A stretch of DNA of 5,330 bases. It comes from Myxococcota bacterium (GTDB lineage Bacteria > Myxococcota > Polyangia > GCA-2747355 > JAKLHH01). A program made the translations under genes and the position numbers. Location: the NCBI GenBank assembly GCA_022710245.1, contig JAKLHH010000628.1, positions 1 through 5,330 on the forward strand, written 5' to 3'. Position 1 is the first letter of the stretch. Each line of letters begins with the position of its first letter. The notes below the pieces were generated by a model. That model saw nothing but the letters and a program-made list of their open reading frames with translations, ran no database searches and was not told the DNA's origin. Shown one piece after another: positions 4,114 through 5,330 of the stretch.

Positions 4114-5330
4114 TCAGCGGGGATGGCAGCGAGCGGCGAGGGCTCGCGCGCGCGCCTCGAGGGTCCGCGCCCCGGCAGCCGCGGCGAGCGCGCGCTGGGC
4201 CTGCTGCAGGGCGCCGGCGGGGTCGTCGTCGTCGTCGAGGAGGAGCTCGCCGTACCCCAGCGCGGCCTCGGCGAGCAGGGCCCCGCGCACGCGGTGATCG
4301 CGGAGCAGCCAGCGGTAGATGCTCGCCGCGGCGTCGCGTCTGCCGAGCGCGACCTCGATCTGTGCGGACCAGAGCTCCTGCTGAACCTGGTGCTGGAGCG
4401 ACCGCGGGAGCGCTCGCAGCCGCGTCTCCGCCTGCAGCCACTCACCCGCGACCATCGCCTGGCGGACCCGCAGCAGCGCGAGGAGTCGCTGAGAGCCAGC
4501 GTCCGTCGCCCGCAGGAGCCCGTCGAGAGCGTGCACCTCTCCGAGCTCGACGCCGGCGCGCGCACGTCCCGCCGCCGCCGCCGCGTCGGCGGGGGCACGC
4601 GCGAGCAGCTCGCCGTAGAGGTCAAAGGCCTGGCGCTGCTCGCCGGTGCGCTCGGCGGCGCTGGCGGCCGCGAGGAGCTCCTCGGCGGAGCGCGCGGGGC
4701 GAGCCGGCGGGCGGTGCGGCTGCCGCGCCGCTGGCGCCGGACGCGGCCGGGCCGCGGGCGCGGCCGGCGTGGTCCGGGAGCGGTCGCCGGACGAGGGGGG
4801 CGGCGCGAGCAGAACCCAGACGACGGCGAAGGCCGCCGCGGCGAGGAGCGCTCCCGCGGCGATCAGCAAGGCACGCGGCCACCGCCGGGGCGCCGGCAGG
4901 GCCATCAGCGAGCGATCGGTGGAGCGCTGGAGCGCGAAGGGCGGGAGCACCGGTGGCGTCGGCCCCTGGGCGGGCGCTGGCTCCGGCCCGATCTCGAAGG
5001 CGAACGGCGGCTCCTCGGGCAGGGGCTCAGAGCGCACGGTCTCGGCGCGCGCAGGATCGACGCGCGCGGGCTCGGCGCGGGCGGGAGCGGGCTCACGGCG
5101 CGCGGGCTCCCTCCACGCTGGCGCCAGCTCGCCCAGGCTGACCGGCGCCGACGGCGAGGCCGCCGCCGCCGGTGCGGGGGCGGGCACGCGGAGGTCAGCC
5201 GCGGCCAGCGTGGGTGGGTCGGGCGCGACCGGGATGGCGATGGAGCTCACCCGCTTCAGCGGCGAGGTGCTCACCACCGGGGTCGGGTCAGGCTCGAACC
5301 CGACCGCGGGCAGCGGCCAGGGCGGGGTCA
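4114..5330 (-). CDS. Single-span membrane protein with TPR-like domain (5' end beyond window)
   Basis: The frame is open from the right edge to a TGA at 4114-4116, about 405 residues. The first complete in-frame start candidates (GTG GTG at 5277-5272) have no ribosome binding site, and the reading continues upstream as TPPWPLPAVGFEPDPTP, so the true start is outside. Counting from codon 5277, residues 20-115 are Pro/Ala/Glu-rich and probably disordered, with a degenerate EPAR-like repeat at 57-85. Residues 135-157 (RALLIAAGALLAAAAFAVVW and onward) are one transmembrane helix preceded by RRWPR, so the N-terminal part is likely cytoplasmic and the rest periplasmic. A Pro/Ala/Arg linker (160-195) leads to alpha-helical repeats resembling TPRs (197-387): SAAERTGEQRQAFDLYGELL, VRQAMVAGEWLQAETRLRAL, and IEVALGRRDAAASIYRWLL. 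A run of five Asp (348-352) comes from a (GTC)5 tract at 4222-4236. The missing N-terminus may carry a signalling or zinc-ribbon domain, but that is a guess. The function is not recognised. Confidence 0.75.
   Translation of the reverse strand, partial: TPPWPLPAVGFEPDPTPVVSTSPLKRVSSIAIPVAPDPPTLAAADLRVPAPAPAAAASPSAPVSLGELAPAWREPARREPAPARAEPARVDPARAETVRSEPLPEEPPFAFEIGPEPAPAQGPTPPVLPPFALQRSTDRSLMALPAPRRWPRALLIAAGALLAAAAFAVVWVLLAPPPSSGDRSRTTPAAPAARPRPAPAARQPHRPPARPARSAEELLAAASAAERTGEQRQAFDLYGELLARAPADAAAAAGRARAGVELGEVHALDGLLRATDAGSQRLLALLRVRQAMVAGEWLQAETRLRALPRSLQHQVQQELWSAQIEVALGRRDAAASIYRWLLRDHRVRGALLAEAALGYGELLLDDDDDPAGALQQAQRALAAAAGARTLEARARALAARCHPR

Noticed and set aside
4362..5141. Plus-strand open frame (259 codons) at the right end
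   Set aside because: Its translation is almost only Arg, Ala, Pro and Gly, and it is antisense to a frame with a clear transmembrane helix and TPR-like helices.
5272..5277. GTG GTG as the true start of the right-end membrane protein
   Set aside because: There is no ribosome binding site, and the frame stays open upstream to the edge with composition like the rest of the N-terminal arm.

Overview
This is a GC-rich window (roughly 70% G+C) from a Gram-negative bacterium. Lipoprotein and secretion signals, a CpoB/YbgF-type TPR protein, a LysM cell-wall protein, a DUF4911-type small protein, a cysteine-rich Sel1-repeat protein and a sigma-54 type promoter together suggest a deltaproteobacterium in the old sense, most likely Myxococcota. 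The assignment is by style and gene content only. No rRNA or other phylogenetic marker is present.

Layout. From 1 to 1783 two genes lie on the minus strand and read leftward. The first is a CpoB/YbgF-like lipoprotein (794-1783). It is followed after 61 bases by a secreted LysM-domain protein that starts with GTG at 732 and runs off the left edge. A good sigma-70 type promoter (TTGCGC, 17 bases, TATAAT) sits 80-odd bases upstream of the lipoprotein gene, so the pair looks like one operon. Back to back with it, a second promoter (TTGACC, 18 bases, TATCAT) reads rightward into a small DUF4911-like gene (1964-2224). That promoter's spacer contains a run of nine C, and its -10 box lies only 8 bases from the start codon. 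This predicts a leaderless message and raises the possibility of slippage-driven expression changes.

Between the convergent ends of the DUF4911 gene and the next minus-strand gene lies a 15-base tandem repeat array (2223-2326), which appears to have grown out of the DUF4911 stop region. The minus-strand gene 2342-3796 encodes a 484-residue exported protein with regular C-x7-C pairs in Sel1-type repeats, the architecture of the Helicobacter cysteine-rich (Hcp) proteins. About 110 bases upstream is a close match to a sigma-54 promoter, with a set of direct repeats further upstream that could bind an activator. A 317-base gene-free stretch (3797-4113) holds these signals and a weak terminator-like hairpin.

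The right end (4114-5330) is the 3' part of a minus-strand gene for a single-span membrane protein. It has a long proline/alanine-rich N-terminal region, a transmembrane helix and a TPR-like helical C-terminal domain. Its start lies beyond the right edge.

Taken together, three of the five genes encode envelope proteins built from TPR or Sel1 solenoids and a fourth a LysM wall-binding protein, which suggests envelope assembly or surveillance. There is no sign of a mobile element, CRISPR array, tRNA or rRNA. I found no clearly novel defence or biosynthetic system. The best leads are the promoter with the C9 tract, the repeat array, and the sigma-54-controlled cysteine-rich Sel1 protein.
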